From a bacterium (GTDB lineage: Bacteria; Bipolaricaulota; Bipolaricaulia; UBA7950; UBA9294), in NCBI GenBank assembly GCA_030671645.1, contig DAOVHV010000026.1, positions 1-9,326 of the forward strand: a DNA stretch of 9,326 bases, read 5' to 3'. Numbering within the stretch: position 1 is the first letter of the stretch; each line of letters starts with the position of its first letter. The position numbers and the translations under genes were made by a program. The notes beneath the pieces were generated by a model, which was given only the letters and a program-made list of their open reading frames with translations, did not search any database and was not told where the DNA came from. Shown one piece after another: positions 1-6,028 of this stretch.

Positions 1-81
1 AGGACATTCCTTCAAGCTCTTCGTGCCCTTCATGGTTGGGCGTATTTCGTAATGGAATGCTGGGAAGTGGGCTTCAGACAC
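1..81 (-). CDS. Possible 5' part of an unidentified gene (runs off left edge)
   Basis: After the rnhB stop, a minus-strand frame opens at a GTG (81-79) and stays open to the window edge, giving 27 codons. An in-frame ATG sits at 33-31. The first residues read VSEAHFPAFHYEIRPT and then MKGTKSLKECP. No clear Shine-Dalgarno (SD) sequence precedes either start. The distance from the rnhB stop (5 nt) would fit the tight spacing seen in the rest of the cluster. I do not recognise the protein; the start of YraN, a common neighbour of rnhB, is not evident. A 27-codon open frame could be chance, so this is only a candidate. Confidence 0.25.
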   Translation of the reverse strand, partial: MSEAHFPAFHYEIRPTMKGTKSLKECP

Positions 82-86
82 TCGTC

Positions 87-899
87 TCAAGAAGAAAGAA
101 ACGTTCGGCGGTGAAATCTCGACGGGCCATGTTCCCCAATCGCTGCGCGATGAGCGGTCGTGCCATAGCCTTTGTGGCCGGCAAATCCATACACCGATGC
201 CCGCTTCTCCAGTTCTTTCATGATGGCGTCACGACCAACCTTGGCCAGGATCGAAGCGGCGGCAATATGAAAAGAGCGAGCATCTCCTCGCGTACATTGG
301 ATCGACGCCGGAATCGATTCGCCCTCTTCTCCCTCCCTTAGGGAAAGACCTCGATCAAACAAACCAACATCTGCCCTGATGCCATGATCTGGGCCGTTGC
401 CTAGACATCGATAGGATCGAAGGGCAGCAATACGGCAAGACTGCACGATACCCAGGCGATCGATCTCGAAGGCCGAAGCATGGCCGATACCCCAATGCGC
501 CTCTTCCAGGATGCGGTGATAGAGGCGTTCGCGAACCCGTTCGGTCACGCGCTTAGAATCGTTGAGATCGGCGTAGGTCTCAAGGATGGAATTTCGAAGA
601 TCACCTGTCGGCAAGAACAATCGGCTCAGTTCGAAGCAGACGCAGGCCACGGTAACCGGTCCGGCCAATGCTCCGCGCCCCGCTTCGTCGAATCCGACCA
701 GGCGCAGGTGCGGCGCATGATTGGGGAGACTTCCTTCGGAATCGGCAAACGAAAGGGGAATCTGGCCGTCGGGAACAAGATCTGGAAATCGATCTTGTTG
801 CGATGCGCTCGAAAATGCACGATCGAATGACAGCAATCTGCGAGCTCGATCGATATTGGCGGATGGGATCCCGGATTTGCCCGCCGATGAGCAGTTCAT
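87..899 (-). CDS. rnhB: Ribonuclease HII
   Basis: RNase HII cleaves the RNA strand of RNA/DNA hybrids and starts removal of single ribonucleotides from DNA, in the cytoplasm. The 270-residue product shows the family motifs: DEAGRG at 71-76 (first two acidic ligands D71, E72), DSK at 114-116, FDRG at 181-184 with the likely third acidic residue D182, GDARS at 205-209 with D206, then AAASILAKVGRD at 213-224, and GHKGYGTTAH at 241-250. All four DEDD-type acidic residues are therefore present. The ATG at 899 was chosen because it overlaps the lepB stop as ATGA, a usual coupling arrangement. About 65 residues precede the catalytic core, more than in the short E. coli enzyme; B. subtilis RNase HII also has an N-terminal extension. 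The stretch RRLLSFDRAF (20-29) resembles the pre-core helix of some relatives, followed here by extra sequence. Confidence 0.95.
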   Translation of the reverse strand: MNCSSAGKSGIPSANIDRARRLLSFDRAFSSASQQDRFPDLVPDGQIPLSFADSEGSLPNHAPHLRLVGFDEAGRGALAGPVTVACVCFELSRLFLPTGDLRNSILETYADLNDSKRVTERVRERLYHRILEEAHWGIGHASAFEIDRLGIVQSCRIAALRSYRCLGNGPDHGIRADVGLFDRGLSLREGEEGESIPASIQCTRGDARSFHIAAASILAKVGRDAIMKELEKRASVYGFAGHKGYGTTAHRAAIGEHGPSRFHRRTFLSS

Positions 900-1756
900 T
901 CCCCGAAAGCGAAGTAGCCGTTCATAAGACCGAAGCGATCCAACGGCCACACGCGAAGGAAGGGTTCGCCGATGAAATCCCGCTCGTCCACGAATCCCCA
1001 ATACCGGGAATCCCACGAGTTGTTCGTGTTGTCACCCAGTACGAACCAGTGCCCAGCCGGTACCTCGGTCGGGGTAACGCCGAATCCCATTCGGGGATCG
1101 GTGGAGGAGTAGAACCGATCCAACGCAGGATCGGTGAGGCGCTCTCCATCGGCATAGATGTTGCCGCTACGGATGTGAACAGTCTGTCCGCCGACAGCGA
1201 TCAGCCGTTTGACATACCGCACGCGGCGATCTCGCAGTACAACGCCCACATCTTCCAGTGACAGCATTTCAGCGGTTTTCAGCCCAACGGGAATCGCCGG
1301 CGTGCCACTCAACTGCAACGAGATGTTCGTTCCTTCCGGAAGGGTTCGAAGGACATCATCGGCATCGTCCATCGAATAGATGGGCTTGTTATTGACAGCC
1401 ACCAAGCGGTCGCCGGGGGAGATCCCGTACTCGGCCAGCCGCTCATCCACCGACCGAATTAGGACGGCGTCGGTGTGCCAGAACACCACGATGTCACCCG
1501 GCTTTGGATCTCGGAATCGATAAGAGATGCGATCGACAAAGAATGAGTCCCGCGGCTCGATGATGGGAACCATCGACTCCGTCGGCACATGCATGCGAAC
1601 GGTCACGAAACTCATGACAAGAATGGCGAGAACTCCTGCAACGGCCAGGACCTCGGTCCATTCAAGCACTTCGCTCATCACTTTGCCCGGTCGATAGCCA
1701 AGACGATGGGCGAATCGAAGGACAACGGCCGGTTTCTTCTCCCTCTTTCGGGACAT
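896..1756 (-). CDS. lepB: Signal peptidase I with a PDZ-like insertion
   Basis: This membrane-bound serine protease removes signal peptides from exported preproteins on the outer face of the cytoplasmic membrane. The 286-residue product has a basic N-terminus, one hydrophobic segment at about 35-54, the catalytic serine box VPTESMVP with S61, the lysine box RYVKRLIAVGG with K183, and the conserved GDNTNNSWDSRYWG box at 241-254. Between the strand PGDIVVFWH (86-94) and the lysine box lies an insertion of about 85 residues. Part of it (about 98-152) reads like a PDZ domain, with GISPGDRLVAVNNKPI followed by a helix and a LQLSG strand. The start is an ATG 7 nt after the rplS stop; I see no SD, so translation may depend on coupling to rplS. 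Alternative start: M27. The gene overlaps rnhB by 4 nt. Confidence 0.93.
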   Translation of the reverse strand: MSRKREKKPAVVLRFAHRLGYRPGKVMSEVLEWTEVLAVAGVLAILVMSFVTVRMHVPTESMVPIIEPRDSFFVDRISYRFRDPKPGDIVVFWHTDAVLIRSVDERLAEYGISPGDRLVAVNNKPIYSMDDADDVLRTLPEGTNISLQLSGTPAIPVGLKTAEMLSLEDVGVVLRDRRVRYVKRLIAVGGQTVHIRSGNIYADGERLTDPALDRFYSSTDPRMGFGVTPTEVPAGHWFVLGDNTNNSWDSRYWGFVDERDFIGEPFLRVWPLDRFGLMNGYFAFGE

Positions 1757-1763
1757 AGATCGA

Positions 1764-2084
1764 CTATCGAATACGGCGCAGGCGGCGCATGAAATAGGGG
1801 CGAGCCTGGCGGACGTTGCCTTCCTTCACCAGTTCAATCCGCTCAATCTTAGGAGAATGAACGGGATACGTCTTCTCGACACCAATGCCCGAAGAAATCT
1901 TCCGCACGGTCACCATTTCTTGCGTGCCGCCACCGGATCGTTTGAGCACAATCCCCTCGAACATCTGAATGCGCTCTTTCGTGCCTTCGGTAATGCGTTC
2001 GTGAATGCGAACAATGTCACCAGGGCTGAACGCTTCCCGCTCTTTCAGTTGTTCTTTCTCTATCGCGCGCAGAATGTCGTCCAT
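1764..2084 (-). CDS. rplS: 50S ribosomal protein L19
   Basis: L19 is a large-subunit protein near the interface with the small subunit. The 106-residue product matches the family throughout: PGDIVRIHERITEGTKERIQ at 21-40, MFEGIVLKRSGGG at 41-53, VRKISSGIGVEKTYPVHSPKIERIE at about 60-84, and a basic C-terminus. The usual ending of the kind GKAARI is replaced by a short RRLRRIR, so the tail is a little shorter than the common length of about 115 residues. The ATG at 2084 was preferred over the longer open frame because GAGGAGGAG stands just upstream and the L19 similarity begins there. It follows the methyltransferase stop by 10 nt. Confidence 0.96.
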   Translation of the reverse strand: MDDILRAIEKEQLKEREAFSPGDIVRIHERITEGTKERIQMFEGIVLKRSGGGTQEMVTVRKISSGIGVEKTYPVHSPKIERIELVKEGNVRQARPYFMRRLRRIR

Positions 2085-2086
2085 CT

Positions 2087-2096
2087 GCTCCTCCTC
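2087..2096 (-). promoter_or_regulatory. Strong ribosome binding site of rplS
   Basis: On the minus strand, GAGGAGGAG precedes the rplS ATG by a few bases and overlaps the TGA stop of the upstream methyltransferase gene. It fixes the L19 start at 2084 and excludes the longer frame reaching 2213, which lies inside the methyltransferase gene. The overlap implies translation of the two genes is locally linked. Confidence 0.8.
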
Positions 2097-2667
2097 AACA
2101 CTCGTTCCGATCTCCGGCCACGCGATCCAACATGATCGCCACTGCCGCTCGAACGGACAGATGATTAAACTCGCTATTCCCCATGATCGGCGGAAGGATG
2201 ACATCGCAAACATCGATCAGTTCGTCGGTCATTCCCCAGCCGGTCCCAAACAGTATATAGATCGGTTGCGGATCGTTTCTCAATCGGTCCCGCAGTTCGT
2301 CGAACGAAACATCCTTCTTGTTCGATCCCCGGGCGGACGTAGCCACCAACAGCGGAGACTGTCCTTCAGCATCCTCGATCCAGTCAATCGTCTCTTCCAG
2401 GTCTTCGGCCACGACGACGTATTCCATCGCTTCTCCGCGTCTGCTTGCCTCCCACGCACGTTCACCTTCAGTCCAAAACCCTCGAATCCTCCAAGCGATC
2501 GCTTGTTGCGAGGGCAGCGGTGTCACCACAAAATAGCGGTTGACATCGTACGTCCGGGCCGATCGAGCGATGTCGTGCACGTCCATCGAGGTGGTCGAAG
2601 TGGCCACGATTTCGCCACGCCGATTCCTCATCGGGAAGTGCAGAAGACCAACGTACAAATTACCCAT
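2095..2667 (-). CDS. SpoU/TrmD-superfamily RNA methyltransferase of the PF09936 (Methyltrn_RNA_4) type
   Basis: This is probably an S-adenosylmethionine-dependent RNA methyltransferase with a SPOUT knot; its substrate is not known to me. The 190-residue product starts MGNLYVGLLHFP and has the C-terminal knot signature ILFGTGWGM (138-146), then CDVILPPIMG (154-163) and FNHLSVRAAVAIMLDRV (167-183). These features fit the small family that often sits between trmD and rplS, or is fused to TrmD. The ATG at 2667 overlaps the trmD stop by 8 nt (ATGGGTAA) and has GAGGAAA about 10 nt upstream. A TTG start at 2685 would use that same SD as coding sequence and is less likely. Location in this operon suggests a tRNA or rRNA target, which is inference only. 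Confidence 0.85.
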   Translation of the reverse strand: MGNLYVGLLHFPMRNRRGEIVATSTTSMDVHDIARSARTYDVNRYFVVTPLPSQQAIAWRIRGFWTEGERAWEASRRGEAMEYVVVAEDLEETIDWIEDAEGQSPLLVATSARGSNKKDVSFDELRDRLRNDPQPIYILFGTGWGMTDELIDVCDVILPPIMGNSEFNHLSVRAAVAIMLDRVAGDRNEC

Positions 2668-3367
2668 CTTCGGTTGTTTCCTCAAGGCTCAAGCCAAGCA
2701 ACTCCGGCCGGTTCCGGGTCGTCTTCTTCCACGCCTCCGCCTCTCGGAACGCCTCAATCTTGGCGTGATCTCCCGACAACAACACCTCAGGCACTCGCAG
2801 ACCGCGAAACTCCGGAGGCCGCGTATATTGAGGAGCCCCCAATCGCGGCTTCTCATAGAACGAGTCCGATTCGATCGAATCGAACTTCCCGACCACACCC
2901 GGGGTCATGCGAGCGGTGGCCTCGACCACCACAGCGGCGGCGGCCTCGCCTCCGGCGAGAACGTAGTCGCCGATGGAAATCTCTTCGTCGACGAATCCGA
3001 TCACGCGTTCGTCCACACCCTCATAGCGACCGCACAGGAGGATGAGTCCATCAAGTCGCGCCCAGTCGGCAGCGTCGGATTGTCTGAAAAGCCGGCCTTG
3101 CGGCGAAAGCAGAATCGTGCGTACATTCGAACCTGAATCCGCCTTGATCGTCTCGATACCGCGCACGAATGGCTCCACCTTCATCAACATACCGGCCCCG
3201 CCGCCATACGGCCGATCATCGACAATGCGGTGGGGATCGTCGGTAAACGCTCGCAGGTCGTGCAAACGAACATCGATCAAACCGGCAGCTTGAGCCTGAC
3301 CGAGAATGCCTACTGAAAGCAAGCCACGAAGTGCACCCGGAAAGATACTGAGTATGTCAAAGCGCAT
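2660..3367 (-). CDS. trmD: tRNA (guanine-37-N1)-methyltransferase
   Basis: TrmD methylates G37 next to the anticodon of tRNAs reading CNN-type codons, using S-adenosylmethionine, and prevents +1 frameshifting. The 235-residue protein has all main family blocks: RFDILSIFP at 2-10, DDRPYGGGAGMLMK at 50-63, LLSPQGR at 86-92, LLCGRYEGVDERV at 110-122, EISIGDYVLAGGE at 129-141 in the SPOUT knot, and PQYTRP at 179-184. By alignment to the E. coli protein, R153 and D168 (in SDSF) match its R154 and catalytic D169. The start is an ATG 6 nt after the KH-gene stop; the 3' end overlaps the PF09936 methyltransferase gene. rimM, which normally stands just upstream of trmD, is absent here. Confidence 0.97.
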   Translation of the reverse strand: MRFDILSIFPGALRGLLSVGILGQAQAAGLIDVRLHDLRAFTDDPHRIVDDRPYGGGAGMLMKVEPFVRGIETIKADSGSNVRTILLSPQGRLFRQSDAADWARLDGLILLCGRYEGVDERVIGFVDEEISIGDYVLAGGEAAAAVVVEATARMTPGVVGKFDSIESDSFYEKPRLGAPQYTRPPEFRGLRVPEVLLSGDHAKIEAFREAEAWKKTTRNRPELLGLSLEETTEDG

Positions 3368-3373
3368 GGCTCA

Positions 3374-3607
3374 TCAGTCGATGATCTCGACGACGACCTC
3401 TCGGTCGATCCCCTCGGCGACCGCTTCCAAAAACGTCCGCAGTGCGCTGATGGTTCGCCCACCCTTTCCTAAGACACGGCCTCGATCGTCTTTCCCGATA
3501 TGCAGAAAGAAGATGTCCACTCGCTTCGTTTCGATGCGATCGATCTTGACCGCATCCGGATCTTCAACCAGCGAGTGGACAAGGAATTGACAAAGGCGGA
3601 AAAGCAA
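3374..3607 (-). CDS. khpA: KhpA-type single KH-domain RNA-binding protein
   Basis: This is a small cytoplasmic RNA-binding protein of the KhpA (YlqC) family, usually encoded next to rpsP; in Firmicutes it works with KhpB and affects cell length and envelope synthesis. The 77-residue product covers the usual full length. It has LCQFLVHSLVEDPDAV at 5-20, then a KH core with the GxxG loop GKGG at 47-50 in RGRVLGKGGRTISALRTFL, and ends VVVEIID as relatives do. The start is a TTG at 3607. It is supported by GAGGAGGAG two bases upstream and by the fit of the N-terminus to the family, and no ATG is available nearby. The rpsP stop is 18 nt upstream and trmD begins 6 nt downstream. Confidence 0.92.
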   Translation of the reverse strand: MLFRLCQFLVHSLVEDPDAVKIDRIETKRVDIFFLHIGKDDRGRVLGKGGRTISALRTFLEAVAEGIDREVVVEIID

Positions 3608-3609
3608 GG

Positions 3610-3618
3610 CTCCTCCTC
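3610..3618 (-). promoter_or_regulatory. Ribosome binding site deciding a TTG start for khpA
   Basis: The minus strand reads GAGGAGGAG, then CC, then TTG. This purine-rich site between the rpsP stop and the KH gene is the main reason to accept the rare TTG as start. Strong SD plus weak start codon may set the expression level relative to rpsP. Confidence 0.7.
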
Positions 3619-3625
3619 GTGTCCG

Positions 3626-4495
3626 CTACGCTTTCGCCGACTTTGTGTCGGACTCGCTATCCGACTCGTTAGCGAGCTCTTCAGAGTTCGGGTCGGCTTC
3701 GTCAGCGTCCGCAGCGTCCTCAGCAGTTTCTTCTTCGGCTTCGGACTCGTCAGCTACTTCGGCGGCTTCTTCATCCGACTCAGTATCGGACTTATCTTCC
3801 TCTGCCGGCTCTTCTTCAGGGATTTCTTCAACCACCGGCTCTTCAGAGTCGGACTCCTCATCCGACTCGTTGGTGGACCCTTTATCGGACTCGTCATCCG
3901 ACTCAATAGAGTCGGCGTCCACATCGGTTCCGTCCGCGTCAGCCTCCTCAGCAATTTCTTCTTCGGCTTCGGACTCGTCAGCTACTTTGGCGGTTTCTTC
4001 ATCCGACTCATCATCCGACCCAATAGAGTCGGCGTCCGCAGCGGCATCTTCTTTCTCACCGGATTCCACGGCTTCAGCTTCAGCAGCCTTTTCCACGGCA
4101 GCTTCTGTCGCGGAGGCTTCAACTTCTGCAGTTTCCTCTTCGGCTTCGGACTTGGCGTCCGCGGCCGGTTGCGGTTTCTTCTTCGGCTCGTCGGGCTTCA
4201 GTTCCTTGGCCTCGATGGCCACGGTTTTGCCTCGCTTGGCCGCATCCCAAGCCGCCATCACGCCGGCCTTGGAAAGAATGTTGCGCGCGGCGCGCGTCGG
4301 CTTGGCTCCATCGAGCAACCACTTCAACGCGGTTTCTCCATCGATCACAAACGTCGGGGGATTCGTCTTCGGATCGTACGGCCCCAGATCGGCCACGACT
4401 TTGGCGTCGCGCGGCTTGCGACCGTCAAGAACTACGACTCGGTACGAAGGCTGTCCCTTCCGTCCCACTTTCTTCAAGCGAATCTTTGCTGGCAT
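3626..4495 (-). CDS. rpsP: 30S ribosomal protein S16 with a long acidic repetitive C-terminal tail
   Basis: S16 binds 16S rRNA in the body of the small subunit and assists assembly. Residues 1 to about 85 are an ordinary S16: KIRLKKVGRKGQPSYRVVV at 4-22, a PRDAKVVADLGPYDPK stretch at 28-43, and ALKWLLDGAKPT and RNILSKAGV at 56-79. A basic linker (KELKPDEPKKKP, 97-108) leads to a roughly 180-residue tail made mostly of E, D, A and S, with T and few aromatics. This more than triples the usual 80-90 residue length. The tail contains near-copies of VADESEAEEE at 171-180 and 247-256, and of DADSIESDDESD at 155-166 and 193-204. The frame is uninterrupted, the ATG at 4495 has GAGGTGAGGT directly upstream, and the stop is just ahead of the KH gene. 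The tail is probably disordered; its role is unknown. Confidence 0.93.
   Translation of the reverse strand: MPAKIRLKKVGRKGQPSYRVVVLDGRKPRDAKVVADLGPYDPKTNPPTFVIDGETALKWLLDGAKPTRAARNILSKAGVMAAWDAAKRGKTVAIEAKELKPDEPKKKPQPAADAKSEAEEETAEVEASATEAAVEKAAEAEAVESGEKEDAAADADSIGSDDESDEETAKVADESEAEEEIAEEADADGTDVDADSIESDDESDKGSTNESDEESDSEEPVVEEIPEEEPAEEDKSDTESDEEAAEVADESEAEEETAEDAADADEADPNSEELANESDSESDTKSAKA
3722..4010 (-). repeat. In-frame duplicated segments within the rpsP tail
   Basis: Positions 3722-3782 and 3950-4010 match at 58 of 61 bases by eye and lie 228 nt (76 codons) apart in the same frame. A second pair, starting at 3888 and 4005, matches at roughly 34 of 36 bases, 117 nt apart. Both encode the acidic S16 tail. 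High nucleotide identity, beyond what the protein repeat requires, suggests fairly recent duplication or gene conversion within the gene. Confidence 0.8.
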
Positions 4496-4537
4496 ACCTC
4501 ACCTCAAACTTCTTTACCTCTCAATCGCGCGGGCTCA

Positions 4538-5866
4538 TTACGACAAACCCATCGCGTCAAGCGGGTTTTTTCCTTTACCTCGGCGTCCGCCGATCATTTT
4601 CAAAGCCCGTTTGGCCTCCGCAAAACGTGTCAGGACACGATTGACATCCCGAACTTGGGTTCCGCTTCCACGGGCAATGCGCTTCTTACGACTTCCCCCG
4701 ATTATAGAGGGGTTCAGGCGTTCTTCCAGGGTCATCGATCTCAAAATCGCCATCGCACGTCTGACCTCGCTCTCATCTTCAGACCCCGCCGCGTTTTTCA
4801 GCTTTGCTGCTCCAGGAAGCCGATCGATGATCGATGACAGCGGACCGAGTTTTTGCATCTCTTCCAACTGCTCGAGGAAGTCCTGAAGGGTAAATTGGTT
4901 CTTGCGCAGCCGCTGAACGAAAACTTCAGCTTTTTCCTGATCTAACGCTTGCTCGGCTTGTTCAATCAGGGTGAGAACGTCGCCCATGCCAAGAATGCGC
5001 TCAGCCATTCTCTCTGGATGGAACGGTTCCAAACCATCCAGCTTCTCTCCCGTTCCCACGAACTTGACCGGACAGCCGGAAAGGTGGCGAATGGAAAGCG
5101 CGGCCCCACCACGGGCATCGCCATCCAGCTTGGTGAGAATGACACCGGTCAGACCCAATCGATCGTGAAACGCCGAGGCGATGTTGACGGCTTCTTGCCC
5201 GGTCATGGCGTCGGCCACGAGGAGAATCTCCGACGGCTTGGCCACGCACGCGATCTCTTCGACCTCGGTCATCATGTCCTCATCGATCTGAAGACGCCCA
5301 GCGGTGTCCACCAACACAACGTCGCACAGCCGTGTCTCTGCCCAATCCAAGCCACGGGCCACGATGTCTGCCGGTTTCGCCCCAGCCAGCGAGAACACGG
5401 GAACGTCCGCATCCCGGCCCAGCGCTTCCAACTGATCGACAGCGGCCGGTCGATAGACATCGGCAGCTATCAGCAGGGGCTTGCGGCCTTCTTTCTTCAG
5501 CCGTACCGCCAGCTTGGCGGCGCTGGTCGTTTTTCCTGATCCCTGCAGCCCGACCATCAACACCACGGCCGGACACCTCGATAGGTCCAGCGGCGACCGC
5601 TTTCCGCCCATGGTTGCGGTGAGTTCGTCACGCACAATCTTGACGACTTGTTGACCAGGCGTCAGGCTGCCCAAGACTTCTTCTCCGACCGCCCTTGCTT
5701 TGATGCGCTCGATCAGTTCCTTGACCACCTTGTAATGGACGTCGGCTTCAAGGAGAGCCAACCGGATTTCCCGCAGGGCGGCGGTCACGTCTTCTTCAGA
5801 CAATGAGCCTTTGCCCCGTAGTTTCGAGAACAGGTCGGTCAGTTTGCTGGTCAGGCTATCAAACAT
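4538..5866 (-). CDS. ffh: Signal recognition particle GTPase Ffh (SRP54)
   Basis: Ffh binds 4.5S RNA and signal sequences of nascent membrane and secreted proteins, and delivers ribosomes to FtsY. The 442-residue product has the N domain (1 to about 95), the G domain with the P-loop GLQGSGKTT at 106-114, DVYRPAA at 136-142, VDTAGRL at 186-192 and TKLDGDARGG at 245-254, and the M domain from about 300. The RNA-binding helix-turn-helix is clear: GSRKKRIARGSG at 391-402 followed by VRDVNRVLTRF. The M domain has only about five methionines, and the finger loop reads MQKLGPLSSIIDRLPGAA, so the usual methionine-rich groove is replaced mostly by Leu and Ile. The ATG at 5866 has GGAAGGAGAG upstream and starts MFDSLTSKL as the family does; the upstream GTG at 5902 is less likely. 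rpsP starts 42 nt downstream. I see no SRP RNA gene. Confidence 0.97.
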   Translation of the reverse strand: MFDSLTSKLTDLFSKLRGKGSLSEEDVTAALREIRLALLEADVHYKVVKELIERIKARAVGEEVLGSLTPGQQVVKIVRDELTATMGGKRSPLDLSRCPAVVLMVGLQGSGKTTSAAKLAVRLKKEGRKPLLIAADVYRPAAVDQLEALGRDADVPVFSLAGAKPADIVARGLDWAETRLCDVVLVDTAGRLQIDEDMMTEVEEIACVAKPSEILLVADAMTGQEAVNIASAFHDRLGLTGVILTKLDGDARGGAALSIRHLSGCPVKFVGTGEKLDGLEPFHPERMAERILGMGDVLTLIEQAEQALDQEKAEVFVQRLRKNQFTLQDFLEQLEEMQKLGPLSSIIDRLPGAAKLKNAAGSEDESEVRRAMAILRSMTLEERLNPSIIGGSRKKRIARGSGTQVRDVNRVLTRFAEAKRALKMIGGRRGKGKNPLDAMGLS

Positions 5867-5890
5867 CCTTCTCTCCTTCCTTGTGGCCGT

Positions 5891-5946
5891 AACGTCGGGC
5901 ACAGGGCTCGACGCTACACAAGCGGATCAGTTTGCCAAGCATTCTT
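5891..5946 (+). repeat. Direct repeat copy A
   Basis: This 56-nt stretch, beginning AACGTCGGG and containing CGACGCTACACAA and GATCAG, recurs in the same orientation at 6029-6083. By eye about 46 of 56 aligned positions agree, with one single-base gap. Copy A lies immediately upstream of the ffh ribosome binding site. Confidence 0.8.
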
Positions 5947-5972
5947 GCGTTACCTTTGCCAGTGTCACATTC

Positions 5973-6025
5973 GGGGACAGGCACCTTTTCGTCAAGCCAT
6001 CAGATCGAAAAGAGAGCCTGTCCCC
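5973..6025. repeat. REP-like long hairpin (inverted repeat)
   Basis: GGGGACAGGC at 5973-5982 is the exact reverse complement of GCCTGTCCCC at 6016-6025. Inside it, CTTTTCG at 5985-5991 pairs exactly with CGAAAAG at 6006-6012, leaving a 14-nt loop and a small internal bulge. The outer motif GGGGACAGGCACC resembles repeats I recall near REP-associated tyrosine transposases (RAYT) in many bacteria. No transposase is present in this window. It could also act as an RNA hairpin, but no U-tract follows on either strand. Confidence 0.75.
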
Positions 6026-6028
6026 TTC

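Noticed and set aside
2668..2685. Upstream TTG start (2685) for the PF09936 methyltransferase
   Set aside because: It would turn the GAGGAAA ribosome binding site into coding sequence and add six residues before the family-like MGNLYVGLLHFP start.
2005..3045. 346-codon plus-strand open frame opposite the methyltransferase and trmD
   Set aside because: It runs antisense to two confidently identified overlapping genes, has an Arg/Pro/Ser-biased composition and shows no recognisable motif.
4282..4297. GC-rich near-palindrome GCGCGCGGCGCGCG
   Set aside because: It lies in the conserved Thr-Arg-Ala-Ala-Arg-Asn stretch of S16 and is explained by codon choice for Arg and Ala.
3500..4886. Two long plus-strand open frames opposite rpsP and the 3' part of ffh (3500-4837 and 3645-4886)
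   Set aside because: They are antisense shadows. The Ser-rich and Phe/Gly-rich translations are what the acidic S16 tail codons give in reverse, and both continue through the conserved S16 and Ffh genes without any family similarity or ribosome binding site.
5867..5902. Upstream GTG start (5902) for ffh
   Set aside because: The GGAAGGAGAG site lies between it and the ATG at 5866, and the conserved Ffh N-terminus MFDSLTSKL begins at 5866.
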